Assembly (NCBI GenBank): GCA_010015655.1
Contig: ML976704.1
Span: 256,720 to 320,719, forward strand
Reading direction: 5' to 3'
DNA from: Bimuria novae-zelandiae CBS 107.79
Taxonomy: Eukaryota; Ascomycota; Dothideomycetes; Pleosporales; Didymosphaeriaceae
Length of the DNA stretch: 64,000 nucleotides
This document shows, piece by piece, positions 52,772 to 64,000 of the stretch. Below the pieces are notes generated by a model. The model made no database searches. It was not told the DNA's origin and saw only the letters and a list, made by a program, of their open reading frames with translations. Numbering within the stretch: the stretch's first letter is position 1; each line of letters opens with the position of its first letter. The translations under genes were made by a program, and so were the position numbers.

Positions 52772-54871
52772 TCACGCCGCCCAACCCAAATCAGGAGTTC
52801 CGCGATACGCAGGCGGCAGAACTCCCTCAAGCGCCAACTTGATCTGCTGCGCCATTGGCCGGGACCACCATCGCTGATGCTGAATAGTGCCTCCGATGGC
52901 CCAGAAATTTTCCATGTTCAAATGACGTTTCCACACGCCACGAACTTCACCCTCATGATCCACGCCCCAAGATGCATCTAGTCGTGCGGAGATCCCCTCT
53001 GGATCTAAAGCTTCTTCTTGGAGGAGGCCTGTCTTTAGATGTTGGCCCAACATCTCCTTTGCTGTCTCTCGGACATTCTTGTCGGCGAATCCCGTGCACC
53101 AAATAACCGCATCCGCGTCGAGCGCACTGTTGTCGGAGAGCAGCAGGCCAGCTTCGGTGTATGCGATGGGCTCTACCATGCAACGAACATTAATTTTTCC
53201 CTCTACAATCAGTTCTGTGCCGCCAACATCGATGTAGTGACCGCCACCACGCTCAAAAAGGTGATGCAAGACATTGACCGACGGGTCCATACTGTCAAGA
53301 ACCGGAAATCCCGCTTTCGACAAGCCCAAATAACGATCACTGCCTTCTGTAAGTACGAGTGGCTTGAGGTCCAGCAATCAACAATCTAGGATCGGCTTAC
53401 GGTTCCTGAGAAGCGAGATGGGCAAACAATCCGTGCGAAAATTGGTCATCAAGCGTAGACGGAGAAGTGTTTAAGAGTCAGTCAGCTGCTTCGAGCGGCA
53501 TAAGGTCATATGCGCCGATGCCATGAGGATCCATGACATATTCGTAGGGGAAGATGTATGTCGGCGAGCGGACTACCATGGTAGTCTTCAGTCCAGCCTC
53601 CCAGCAGTCTTGCATTACGTCGAACGCAGTATTTGCGGAGCCGACGATGGCGACAGTCTACAAATTTTTAACGATCAGCAACCAAAATATAGATGCGGGA
53701 CGTGGAGAGACTTGCCTTGACTCCTCGTTCTCTGAGCTCGTGGACGTTGCGATATCGCGTGGAGTGTATGCTGAGACCATTGTACAAGTGACTATCTTTC
53801 ATTAAAGGGAGATTAGGCTTGCCGGAGCCGAGACCGGTAGTTTGGACTAAGTGTTTGCAGATGATGGTTTTGACGTTGTCGCTTCGAGCAACCTCGACTT
53901 CGACGGTCCACTGCTTTTCTGTGATGCTGAACACGGTGGCCCGTACCGTGGTGGAAGTCATGACATTGAGATGAAAATCCTTCGCGTAGTTTTGGAGATG
54001 TTGCGCAACATCATTTTTCGAAAGACGGTACGGACTCTGCAGCTCTTTTGGGTAATCTAGAAAGGCACCACGGTCAGGGGAAATCGTATGTAAGGTAGCG
54101 AGTCATGACTTACATTTGTATGGCATCTCACAGTTGGATATGGGCACGTGGAACTTCAAAGAGTCGTAGCGCTTGGCCCAGCTGTCACTGATGTTGGCAT
54201 TGCGGTCAATCACTAGGTTCTCGACACCGAAGGCTTTGAGTCGTGCTGCAGTCATGAGGCCTCTAAAGGGCTTGTAAGCCCCAACCAATTTGGAACATCA
54301 ATGAGACTTAGGACGTTCCGGCTCCAACGATCAAAACGTCTGACTTAATGGGATTGTTCCCATTCAGGCTCCTTCCGGGCAGAGATAGCAATTCCTCCTT
54401 CTCTGTGTACTCAATCAAATCCTCAACCCAAGTCGACAGTACCCAGATCTTCCAAGCTACTTGATCTCCCTCTTTGACGGGCAAAAGCACCATTTTACCC
54501 GCACAAGCTAGTGCAGGAGAGCTGGTCTGAAATGAGATTCCGTAATCGATGAACATCTGGCTCTGAATCAGCCCAACCGCTTTATTACGCAGTAGCAAAT
54601 CAACAAGGAATTACCTCACCATGAAGGGATTCATGACCGCGAATTGCGGATCGCCCATTATTTCGACTTTTCCTTCTAGTCCGCGAATTGTCACCATCTG
54701 CAACAACGCCGTAGCGACAACTCTCGGCTTTTCCATTGTCCTTAGGTGGCTAGTAAGAGCCACGATATCACGCCAGTATGCCTGCTCGTAGAAGCAGTTG
54801 GCCAGGTTCTGGACATCATTGCTGGTCAGAGCTGCGTTGAAGGCATTGAGAACCGTCCTGGCGCTTGTCAT
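52772..54871 (-). pseudogene. FAD-dependent (FMO-like) monooxygenase, decayed
   Basis: Six exons can be placed (54871-54615, 54560-54315, 54262-54114, 54056-53716, 53657-53401, 53339-52772), about 605 codons. The N-terminal 130 residues resemble an NTF2/SnoaL-like fold followed by the linker PVKEGDQVAWKIWVLSTWVE. SDVLIVGAGT and LMTAARLKAFGVENLVIDRN form the FAD-binding Rossmann fold. VAIVGSANTAFDVMQDCWEA is the NADPH site, with DAVIWCTGFADKN in the C-terminal part. Such enzymes oxygenate N, S or carbonyl substrates. Lesions: TGA at 53478-53480 where an Arg codon (CGA) is expected (EAAD-stop-LLNT), and the donor of intron 2 lacks a normal GTAAGT (now CCTAAGT), shortening the GxGxxG motif. Intron 4 (53658-53715) has a GC-AG donor. 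Probably non-functional. Confidence 0.82.
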
Positions 54872-56096
54872 GGTCGCATGTTTGTCTATTGATGCTGGGT
54901 CGAGCGTTCCCTGCGGGATCTATGGTAGGGGTTTGGATACATCGCGAAGGTTGGCTTTGGGAGGATCCTCTTCTTGCGGAGAAGTGTGCATTGCGCGAAT
55001 GAGTGGATGAAGGTAGCCCCAGTTCAGTGAAGTGGGTTGCGAACGGTTTCTATCATGGTCAGCTTTGGTGGCTATGAAACTTGAATGCGGCGTATTCAAT
55101 GCGGCGCAGCATGCAAGACTGTCATTGGGCGACCCAAAAGTGGTTGCAGCTGTCGATTCTGGTGAGTATTTGGATGCAGATGAATTTTTTGCTGCATAAT
55201 ATCAGTTCTTAATGCCAATGACTGATCTAACATGGTACAGTGGACATCGGTAACAGCATGGGAAGAGTTGCACTGGGCCTGCATGACTAAATGCTTTACA
55301 CAACCTAGCTCCCAAAACGTCAATAATGGCAGGTACATGCAAGTCTCCAAGCTGGGGATGCCGGTATTGATGAAATCTTGCGTGTGTCTACCGCAAGACC
55401 TTCCCAAATAGGAGACCGACGGATGCGATGGGCTGACACACATGATATTAAACCGTGCCGCACATACACAGCATACTGCGGAGGTAAAGGAGCCCTTTAC
55501 CACCGTCTCCGAAATTAGAGGAGTTAACCTCTTCAAACTCTGAGAAATGCCAAGCTGTCATTCTAATAACGGGACGAGGTCCGAGGAGCTGTTGGCGGCG
55601 GGAAGCCTACAGCAAGAGTAGTCTCACTTCAAGCAATCACACCGTGTCAAACAGCTTAGACAGGCTTCAAACCCCTTCATTGCAACTACCATTGACATTC
55701 TTCGGGTAGCTATACCCTATCACCACATAAATTTTCGACCATATCGAGCGCAATCAATCCCTGTCGTGCCGATCGCGGGAGCTCACCCTCCCCACAGCAC
55801 GCACGCAGAAAGAAGAAATAACTCTAGGTCCTCCTATCATTTCCCATGAAAACAACCTTTCCAATGCCCGTTCATCATCGTTCCAGACCTTCCCATGAAC
55901 CATCCCAGTAATGTTTTTCTTATGTCAACTTCCTACCCAAGGGAACATGCTTGCCGAGACCGCGCCAGAGATATGTGTAAGTACGACCAGAGGAGCCAAG
56001 AGGGATTTGCGTGACCGGATGAGCCAGGATGCATTTGTAGATGGAGCCAGATACTTGTTTGCTTTATGCCAAATATTGTGCTCAGAAACCACTTGC
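54872..56096. other. Intergenic
   Basis: No gene supported. Short frames have no family features or splice signals that join them. Confidence 0.5.
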
Positions 56097-56224
56097 CAGG
56101 TGGTAAAAAGCCACTCGTCGCTTTCGTAGCGGCGAGGGAGCACAGCCTCGACAGACCAGGTGGTTCAAGCCGTTCGTCGCTTTTACAGCGGCGAGAGGGT
56201 AGAGCCCAGGTGGTAGAAGCTAGC
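56097..56224 (+). repeat. Short tandem repeat with hairpin units
   Basis: Units start CAGGTGGT at 56097, 56157 and 56207 (60 bp, 50 bp, then partial). Units 1 and 2 contain a hairpin-capable core: CGTCGCTTTCGTAGCGGCG in unit 1 (stem CGTCGCT/AGCGGCG) and a similar core with a TTACAG loop in unit 2. Confidence 0.6.
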
Positions 56225-56819
56225 ACATTTCGTATGGAACATGTACTGAGTTCCATAATTTCAATTCCACCGAGAGGCACTTTCCGACTAGGGTGATTGG
56301 TCGTAGTCTTCCAGTGCCAACCCAGAGAGAGAGGTGCACTATCAACTCCACTGGATCTTTCTCAGTAGAAAGAAGTCTTCTGATGGTATTATGCCGGTCG
56401 TAAACTGGTTGCAGGTGCTGGTCGTACGTTGATCGAAAGAGCTGATGAACAGTCCGCATTCGGGGTCGGCATCCTCGGTGTAGATTGTTGGCGGTGATGC
56501 ATCAGAAGATGGAACGTTCGATGGGGTGGGTAAATTTGAAAGGAATGTGAAGAAACATGGAGTCATCGTGGCGATAGGATCAGAGCTGTTCGTCCTCGTC
56601 ATAGGAGAAGTGACCTCTACCTGTCCGCGTCTGTTATATGGTCAGTGCGAGGATTCAAAAGAGCAGATGAATCCACTGTTATCTTACCAAATTTGCAATT
56701 TGTCTGTGTTTATCATTGGCCCGACAAGCCTCGATTTCCCCTTCATGATCTCGTCAATAGAAGCCAATTCCAACAGGAACTTTGCAGCATTTTCCGATCG
56801 TTCACGCCCAGGAACTTCA

Positions 56820-59271
56820 TCACACCAAATCCCTGAAGTGCCTGGATACCCTGATGAAGTGTCCCTGTTGGTAAAGCAACGGTCTCAGAAAATCGTGTGA
56901 AGATTTCTCCACGCTTTGTTTCACGAACTGGACATGGGACTGGATTGCCTCGATGAAGTTGCTCCTATTGTCTTTGGTCAGAGGGGTAGGTGACTTTTTG
57001 GCACATGCATATGCCATCACTTGGACTATATGGGCCAACTCGGCACCCTGATTGCCTTGCGCGTTGCTGATATCTTTTTGCAGGATCTGAACGGCGAGCG
57101 GGCAAAGGGGATAGTCTGCATCTGATGAGTGGGAGAAAGAACAGTTGCCCCGCGTGCAGCCAGAGAGCCTGTAATCGTATTTACAAATAGGCTTCTGATT
57201 CCCTTGGGTCGTGGAAGAGCTTGCAGGAGCTGGCCCATGAAGAGGTTCTTCTGGGTGTTTGTAAGGACACGTGCCCTTTAGCTTCTGGCGACGAGCTCCC
57301 CATTGACAGTCCTTCTGAGATTTCGCCGAGGGCTGGCTTGAGACGCAGCACGATTCACGTCCAGGGAAAAGGACCCATCAAAGATAACAGGGCTCATATG
57401 GGGTGTTGAAGCCTTGGTGTCAGAATAATGCTCAGGTGGGTGCTAGAAACAGCAATGCCGGCCACTTATCAGTTTCCGACAATTGCGCTCATATCTACAA
57501 GGTATTTGGGATCTACCTTGGGCTGGGTCGTTTGGACGCTGGGACGATTGAGCAGTCTTCTCTGAATCAAAGATACCATCGCGGCCTCGATCATAATCCT
57601 GCTGGGACATCTGGACGGTGGAACTCCCTTGCTGAGCATTTTTCTTCTCTGCCACTGTGGACTCGTTGATGTCCATGGCGGTCGGGAGATGCTGGACTGA
57701 TGGAATGGGAGCTCCATCATGGATAATTTCCCTAGGATCAGCAGGATAGACCCCTTTGTTTTCGCGAACAGTGTACTTGATACCCTCCATTAACTCCGGG
57801 GGAGCTGGAGTGCGGACAGTCGGCTTTGGGGCTTTGGTCTGTCCGGTTTCTCCGCCCAGAGGACTTATGACGTTGATCACGGGCAAATCATTGACTTGCG
57901 GAGGAGTGGGTACATCAGCGGCGCTCTGAACCGAGGGCGTAGGGTTCACAGGTGGCGGTTGATGTTGGCCGCCACCACACTCAGCCGGAATCTTGCCCGG
58001 TTGCCATTGTAGAAGATGACAATTGTCTGATAGATCCAGTCCAGGGGCTATTCGGAACTGTGCGTGACTGCAAAGGACGCATATAACTCCGGTGCAAGGT
58101 TCTCAGGGGTCAGTGCGCCAAATGGAGAGCACTCTTTGGCGAACATGTTTGTCATGAGACGTAACATGAGCCGAACACTCGCAATCTCAAGGTATTTTTC
58201 CGAGTAGATACACTCAACAGACTTAAGTGAATCAATCTCCTTGTATCCCTCGAGCTGGCTCTGGACAGACTTGTCAACCTCCTTCTTGAAATCGTCGAGC
58301 TTCCTCTGGGCTTCTTCAGACAGGCGCCGGAACTTTTCGCAAGAATGAATAGCGTCATTATTCTCCTTGACCAGCTGCTCATTCTCCTTTCGAACAGCGA
58401 GACGCTCTTGCATAACAGTGACCTTCTGTTACTTCAGGTCGTGAAGCTCAGAAACCTGCTCGGCGATTGTCTGTTGCGACAGCTCCGTTTCACTGTTGAA
58501 AGAGTCCTGGGTCTTCTCAAGGGCTTCCTTTAGAGCAGAGATTTCTTTCTCTTTCTCAGCGAGCTTACTCTTCAGGTCCGTAGTCATCGAGCCAAAGTAA
58601 TTCAAAAAGTTTCGCTTCTGCTCTGCTAGCTTCTTGTCCACTTCCGCTTTGTACCCATTTTCTATCGAGGACGTGGTTAAGCTTTTGGCGCCGCTATCAA
58701 GACTGTAACCTTCAGAGCGGGTAGGTGGGTCGACGAACGAGTCGGCCAACTGGACTTAAGAGCCGAGAAGTATATTGACCAAAACAGATTCCAGACGCGG
58801 CAAAAACTTTGCGCGGGATGCGGATCCCTTTTTGTATCGGTCTGTGAGCGCCTTTGGGGATCGAATGCGGTTCAGCAGCTTCTTCAAGCCAGGGTTGCAC
58901 TCATTCGTCCTATGTGGGACAGGTAAACCAAGAGATCCGTCGTGAGAAGACGCCTGGTCGATCTTGAAGAGCTAGCATCGGTTGATTAGAAAATAAGTGA
59001 GATGTGTTTGACTCACTGAAGACTCGTCCTCCCAGAGGGCGTGGTCGGGCTTGGGCTTTTTGTTTTGCGTTGTCTCGTCCCTCTCGTCGTTGCGCTTGCG
59101 CTTTTTGTGCTGTGGCGTCTTCTTCTCCGCATCGGTCTCTGTGTCCATCGAATTCGTACGGGTCACTCTAGAGCCGATCAAAGCGGGCTGCTGGGCAGCA
59201 GTAGGGCGAAAGATATTGAAGCTTGCAGGCGACGGCGCGTTCGGAGTAGCGACGACGGCTTTCAGGGGCTG
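56820..59271 (-). pseudogene. Coiled-coil / CCCH zinc-finger protein gene, decayed by C-to-T nonsense changes
   Basis: Minus-strand reading from about 59271. A basic N-terminal region (HKKRKRNDERDE, likely NLS) is followed by a good intron (58954-59016, GTGAGT...ACCAG), then LKKLLNRIRSPKALTDRYKK, and a long coiled coil (AEVDKKLAEQKRNFLNYFG, LAEKEKEISALKEALEKTQ, RKENEQLVKENNDAIHSCEK). A Pro-rich linker follows, then PCRYERNC...HCCF with a possible first CCCH finger cut by TAG, and a clean C-x8-C-x4-C-x3-H finger at 57129-57185 (CKYDYRLSGCTRGNCSFSH). Stops at 58756 (TAA), 58429 (TAA), 58048 (TAG) and 57443 (TAG) interrupt otherwise conserved-looking sequence, three of them explained by CAA/CAG to TAA/TAG. 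A frame change between 57443 and 57240 is also needed. CCCH proteins usually bind RNA. I do not know the exact family, and both ends are approximate. Confidence 0.6.
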
Positions 59272-61353
59272 CTAAGCTCGCGGAGGTGAAAAGCGGTTAA
59301 CATTTAGTGTTGCCAACCGCATGTTGAGAGAGAGCTGACAGGCAGAATCTGTCGGGTGCTGGTGGGTGTTGCGGGCGGCAATGAATACTGCGACCGGGAA
59401 GGGGTCATGATTCCGGCGATGAGGGAAATAGATGATGTTGGGAAGATGCTCGATTGGAGCCCAGGAGCGGAGGATCACTTGCCAACAGGCCTCAATTTGG
59501 GGCTTCTTCTGGCGGCTCGGCTCAGAAGTGGTGATGGTCGTTGAGGGGTGACGAATGAGCGAAGGTGTGGAGAGTTCTCGAGGCAGAGGGGCGCGGGTGG
59601 TTTTATAGCAGGAGGGCGCAGGTCGCGTTGGAAGTCGCGTGTCTTGGCAGGTGGCCATCACGGAAGTTTTTCACGCGCGCGTGTCAAATATGAGCGGCGG
59701 GATCTTTGCGTGGATTCATACCTGTGACGTCGTCGGACACAGATTGAATGAAGTGGTGAATGTGATCGGCGACAGGCGCCGAACACGGCCCAAGATCAAC
59801 CCGTTGCGTCCATAATCGATTGGACGAGGCAGACATGCAAATATGAGTCTGATAGAGAAGCCTGTGCAGTCTCGACAAATCCTCAGGTCGTCAATATGTG
59901 CATAATTGTCATTCACCCTTCGTGCATCGTTTTGCGCCGACGTCTAGTCAAGGGAATCATTCAGACATATCTCACGAAAGTCAGTATATTGTACAGGGAA
60001 GGACTCAGAAGGAATCTGGCCCCTAACTATGGCCCACCGCATTTACGCGCTTGAAAGTGCAGTGAGAAGGGGTGGTGACATAAGCCAGCAGCATCGTTAC
60101 CTGGGTACCTTAGGTAGTAGACGAACCCATTCTTTCTCTTCTCTTTTGCTTTAATATTATATAAGTATCGCGGGAGACTGTTCTCCGAGGAATATCGAAA
60201 GCCAAAGGGCTATTGTGCGATAACATTGCTCCAATCAGCAACTTCGACGCACATGTACCGAGCACAGCGCAGTGTGGGCTGCCCTCAAACCGAAGAACAT
60301 GGAATAAATTAAAGACCGAAGATTACCTTCTTCCATTAGCTTCGCACAGTGGCACATGTATACAGTTTCTACCTATGATCCTTTGATTTGATGTCAGCGA
60401 CCTGAGCAATCCATATGCATTCCAGCTCAATTCCGTGCCGAGCCACACATAGCAATGACTACCGAGAACGCCGCTTGGTCGGCATTGTAATGATTGTAAT
60501 TGAGCGTTATAACTCACAATGACATCAGGTAAGCACACCCACATCCGCGCTGGAAGCAACACATGCAGACACCTATGTAGGTCTGCTATTAAGACCTATT
60601 ACATTATATAAAAACATTGTAATCGATATACATAATAACAGATTTTACGGGCAGAAAAATATCATTTCTGTAAACGCACAATATATAGCAGAAATCAAGC
60701 GCAACGCCAAACTAACGCGCAAGCACGTAACAATCTTCGTACCTAAACAACCTATACGCAACCAAAGGGGCGCAACGGTCGATAGTTGCATTTTTCGTTT
60801 TCTCAAAGACAATGAAATGTATGAGCAGCGTGAAAGTTTTCAAAGCGCTTGCAAGTGTGGTCACTGCAGTGGTGTTATGTAAGCGGGCAGGCATATGAGG
60901 ACAACAAGCTGTATTGCTATCTGCAGAAAAGAGTGTGTGGAGTGAGGAGTCTGTCGAGGAAGAAAAGAGCGGGCGAGAGCACCTCTGACGTAAGTCACGT
61001 GGCTACATGTTAGCTTCGCGGCTCCGCGTTGGCCCGCGCTCACCTGGGCAGGCCCCAGAGCTTAAGCCGATATCCATGGTCGTATTGCCATTCACCGCGT
61101 CGCTCGCAGTTTCTTTTGAGCATGGGCATGGCACGTTGCTGCAAGCAAGAGTCTGGCTGTTGGGGTTTTCGGCTCCTAGGCGGGAGGGACGGGGCGGCGG
61201 AGCCCGGGTTGCGCAACACCGCGTGTTTCTCTCCTCGCGGGCACCCTGGTGCATCAAGAATGAACAGGGCTTCTGAGAGGCTGTCGACATCAATGATACT
61301 CGTAGATTCTATTTTCTGTTCATAATGTAATACTCATATGTTTTCAGCGCCTG
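59272..61353. other. Intergenic, long
   Basis: Parts of the upstream exon of the decayed CCCH gene may lie at 59272-59700. Beyond that I see no coding frame with family features. AT-rich around 60570-60700. Confidence 0.45.
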
Positions 61354-63088
61354 CTACTCTTTCTGCGCCCACCTCCGCCCCGCGACCCCGATCGCTCTCG
61401 CCTCCGCCGCGCTCCCACCCACCGCTGTAATACGCCCATCAAGCGCAATATCCACAGGCGTGGTCTTAGTAATGTGCTGCACCAAGACCTCGTCCTGCGT
61501 ATCGAGCGACACAAAATCGCTCCTCGGCTCGAAGAAGTTGTCACCCCCACCTGCGATGAAGTCAAGGGTAACATAGCGATACTCAGCCGCGTCATCCAGG
61601 GTCTGGTTGTTGATGGAGACCGAAACGAGCTGAGAGCCCGCAGGCTGCGCGGGATCGTACTGGATGCGGAGAGATTGAGAGATCTGCAGGAAAGAAGTGA
61701 CTTCGCGGCCGTTGGTCTGGCTGACGCCGGAAACAATGCCTTCAAGGACCTGGCGGAGGGTTGCACCGTCGGTGGTGAGCTCGACGATGGAGTTGCCGAA
61801 GGGGAACGATGTGAGGACCTCGCCGCGCGTGATGTTGCCCTCGTCGATTGTCGCGCGGATGCCTCCGGCGTTGATGATGGCGAAGTCGACGTCCTCGCCG
61901 GCGTCCTTGCGGTAGTAGTACATCGCATCGGCCATGTAGTCGCCGAGCAGGCACTCCCTCTGCTGGCAGGTTGTCTGGTCCAGCACCACGTTTGAGACGC
62001 CGAGAACCTCCGCGGCGAACTCCTCAAATGGACCGCGCCATGCCTTGATTTGCGCTTGAAGCTCGGGATCCTGCTTGGTGGTGTTGGTGATGTGGATGGG
62101 AGCGCCGTGGTAGGCGAGAATCTTGCCGGCAGCGTCGTAGGTCACGTCGATGTAGCCGACGTACTCGCCCCATCGGTACGCCGTCACGATGAAAACTTCG
62201 TCGCCATCCTTATTAGTGGTGATGGTCGGGTAAGAACCTTCGGCGCCAGTCATATTTCCCAGCAAAGTGTGGCTGTGGCCGCCCATGATGAGTTGCAATC
62301 CGGAAGTTAGCGCGGCAAGCTCTTGGTCCTTGTCATAACCAATGTGGGTGATAGCAGCAATGCGGGTGATATTGGTTGTCGCCTTGATCTCATCAATGGC
62401 GTTCTGCACGGCCTCGACAGCGCTAGAGAAAGTGGTACCCTCGTCAGGGTTCGAAATACTAGCCGTGTCCTCAGTGGTAACACCAATGAGGGCAAGACCC
62501 TTGTCCCAGAAGATGTGGTACGGCTTGATCGTCTTGTTCAGGATCTCATTAGTCGAATGAATGTTCGCCGAGATTATAGGAATGTTGGTCAGGTTCTGCA
62601 AGAAAGCGCCCAGTTCATCATCGCCGCCGTCAAACTCGTGGTTCCCCAGCGTCATAGCATCGAAGCCGAGCTGGTTCATCGTCTCCGCAATCTTCTCGCC
62701 GCGGTAGTAGCTGTAGAACAGCGTGCCCTGGAACTCGTCCCCGACATTCAGCCAGAGACTGTCGTTTTTGGTGGGCCGCTGGGTATCAATGATATGCTTT
62801 ACGCGCGCGTAACCACCGTAGCAGCCCCTTTCAGGTCTTGTACAATCGGTGCCTGAGGAGCTGAATTCGTCCAAATGAGCGTGGACATCGTTAATGTGAA
62901 AGAAGGCTTGAAAAGTCAGTATCCTCTACCAACTGACGTTTCACGAGCTTACAGATGTTATAGTTGCCCTGGGAGTCCAATCCACGCTTCTGATGCCGCT
63001 TCGTGAACAAAACATCCTCTTTCGCCGCCGCCAAGCTCAGCGCCGAGAGCGCAAGCAAGGAGATTGTCTTCACATTACCCATCATCAT
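61354..63088 (-). CDS. Secreted 5'-nucleotidase-like metallophosphoesterase
   Basis: Two exons (63088-62953 and 62906-61354) separated by a 46-bp intron (GTAAGC...TTCAAG) give 562 residues. Start at Met 63088 (three Met codons in a row; any could be used). Signal peptide MGNVKTISLLALSALSLAAA. The N-terminal calcineurin-like phosphoesterase domain has FFHINDVHAHLDEF (D-x-H across the splice site), NVGDEFQGTLFY (GD), LGNHEFDGG (GNH[ED]) and MGGHSH. The C-terminal 5_nucleotid_C domain shows GDYMADAM, INAGGIRATI, TSFPFGNSIV and FIAGGGDNFF. It hydrolyses extracellular nucleoside 5'-phosphates or similar esters with two metal ions. Several N-glycosylation sequons (NLT, NTT, NIT) fit secretion. Complete, no lesions. 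Confidence 0.93.
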
Positions 63089-64000
63089 CACTTTAATGGC
63101 ACACTCCTGAGTCACAAAAGATTTCACGTTCACGCCCGAGGCCTTATATTGCAACCCCCGTGGCGGATCCCTCCGCGTGGAGCGTGGCTGACAGGCTTGG
63201 CGGGCTCTGGGCATGCATCTTGGCCCTTTACTCAGTTGCCATTTCGGGCGTAGTGTTTCTAACGTCCGATAGGAACTGGCCATTCAACGGTTACACGTGC
63301 TGATTCCGGGTAAAGCTCAGGATCCGGCACAGGGACGCGCATCTGGTTTGCGGTAATGAACGACTCGATGGGGTCGGGATCTCCGAGGGAGAGGTTCGTG
63401 CTCTACTACTCACATATCTCTTGAAGACCGACAGCGACCGACGGCGACTACATTTCTACTTTTTCAAGATATCGATGCGATAGCCCTTACTCAGACCTTT
63501 GGGGGAAGTGCAGTCAGCGGCTTGCTGAGGGCCCAAGGAAAGGCGACCGCGCCATGGTGGTACGGTGAACTCCACGTTGAGAGTTGACCGCCTTGATGGC
63601 TAGATCGAATGTTTGTCTTCTTTTTGCTAGTGCTTTACACAAAGTGCGGGGAGAAGGGACTTGTCGGTCCTGTTCCACCCTGGAGACCTTCTACTTGGCT
63701 CGCTTCACTCCACCTCTTATAACATCACTGGGTACGTCGCAGACACAAAGATGCTGCAAATGTTCAAAGATTCAAGACACAGTCAACGAGACATACGGAC
63801 GAAAAAGACGCTATCCTTGCGAAGAGAAGCATAAGAATATTACAGTCGTGTAACCTCCACATCCAGGATCTTTTCCGGGTTTTAAAGAGCAACATTTAGT
63901 CAGGTTTTAACGCACTACATGGCGGTCATGACATGAGTTAAAGAGTTTTGCATTGGGGAGATAGAACCCTGGTCCGCGGCAGAACCACCAAATATATCTG
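63089..64000. other. Upstream region and window end
   Basis: No gene with recognisable features. Contains the promoter of the phosphoesterase gene. A plus-strand frame at 63584-63853 is not supported by anything else. Confidence 0.45.

Noticed and set aside
31420..54871. A secondary-metabolite cluster built from two MFS genes, a Zn2Cys6 regulator and a monooxygenase
   Set aside because: They are separated by core genes (RNA polymerase III, FHA protein), there is no synthase or synthetase, and the monooxygenase is broken.
60000..61300. Possible small genes between the CCCH pseudogene and the phosphoesterase
   Set aside because: Only short frames on both strands, no motif, and no introns that extend them.
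61474..61995. Antisense ORFs opposite the 5'-nucleotidase-like gene
   Set aside because: GC-rich shadow frames without family features; the minus-strand gene has all catalytic motifs.

Overview
The window is nuclear DNA of a filamentous ascomycete (Pezizomycotina). The evidence is short GT-AG introns of about 46-140 bp with CTAAC/CTGAC-type branch sites, a HET-domain NLR gene, Zn2Cys6 and DHA2-type MFS genes, fungal pogo-like transposons, and long tracts almost free of CpA/TpG and full of TpA, which is the footprint of repeat-induced point mutation (RIP). I cannot name the species.

Left compartment (1 to about 30.7 kb) is a nested transposon graveyard. A chromodomain-type Ty3/gypsy element on the minus strand (176-13282, two 176-bp LTRs) is heavily RIPed. 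A much less mutated, GC-rich Tad-like LINE (2593-8495, plus strand) is inserted in its integrase with a 16-bp target duplication and a (TAC)n tail. A DDE transposase remnant follows. A HET-NACHT-WD40 NLR gene of the HET-E/HNWD type (minus strand, 20173 to 14658) is cut in two by a 1.79-kb pogo-like element (16155-17944) with about 92-bp inverted repeats and a TA duplication. Upstream of it lie two tail-to-tail copies of another pogo-like family. Copy A (plus) carries a 203-bp solo LTR with a perfect 5-bp duplication. Copy B (minus) carries two further pogo-like elements (22765-24602 and 24950-27085, both TA-flanked) and a second solo LTR. A fourth pogo-like element (27710-30730) is itself interrupted by an 898-bp retroposed segment with 14-bp duplications and a (CCAA)n tail.

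Right compartment (31.4-64 kb) has normal base composition and mostly single-copy genes: a DHA2-type MFS exporter and a divergent Zn2Cys6 regulator (31420-36404); a decayed F-box-like locus and an unrecognised gene with a poly-Glu tail; RNA polymerase III largest subunit (40010-44482, minus) divergent from a tail-anchored FHA-domain protein (45028-47361); a hypothetical protein with a CCCH-like finger and one apparent frameshift (49204-50501); a second MFS transporter (51050-52575); a flavin monooxygenase pseudogene (52772-54871); a coiled-coil/CCCH zinc-finger pseudogene (about 56820-59271); and a secreted 5'-nucleotidase-like phosphoesterase (61354-63088).

The main results are the exact reconstruction of the NLR disruption and of the insertion order in the nest, plus C-to-T nonsense changes in genes outside the repeats. 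I found no CRISPR, rRNA or convincing functional tRNA. Motifs and splice sites were read by eye from the sequence; no database search was run.
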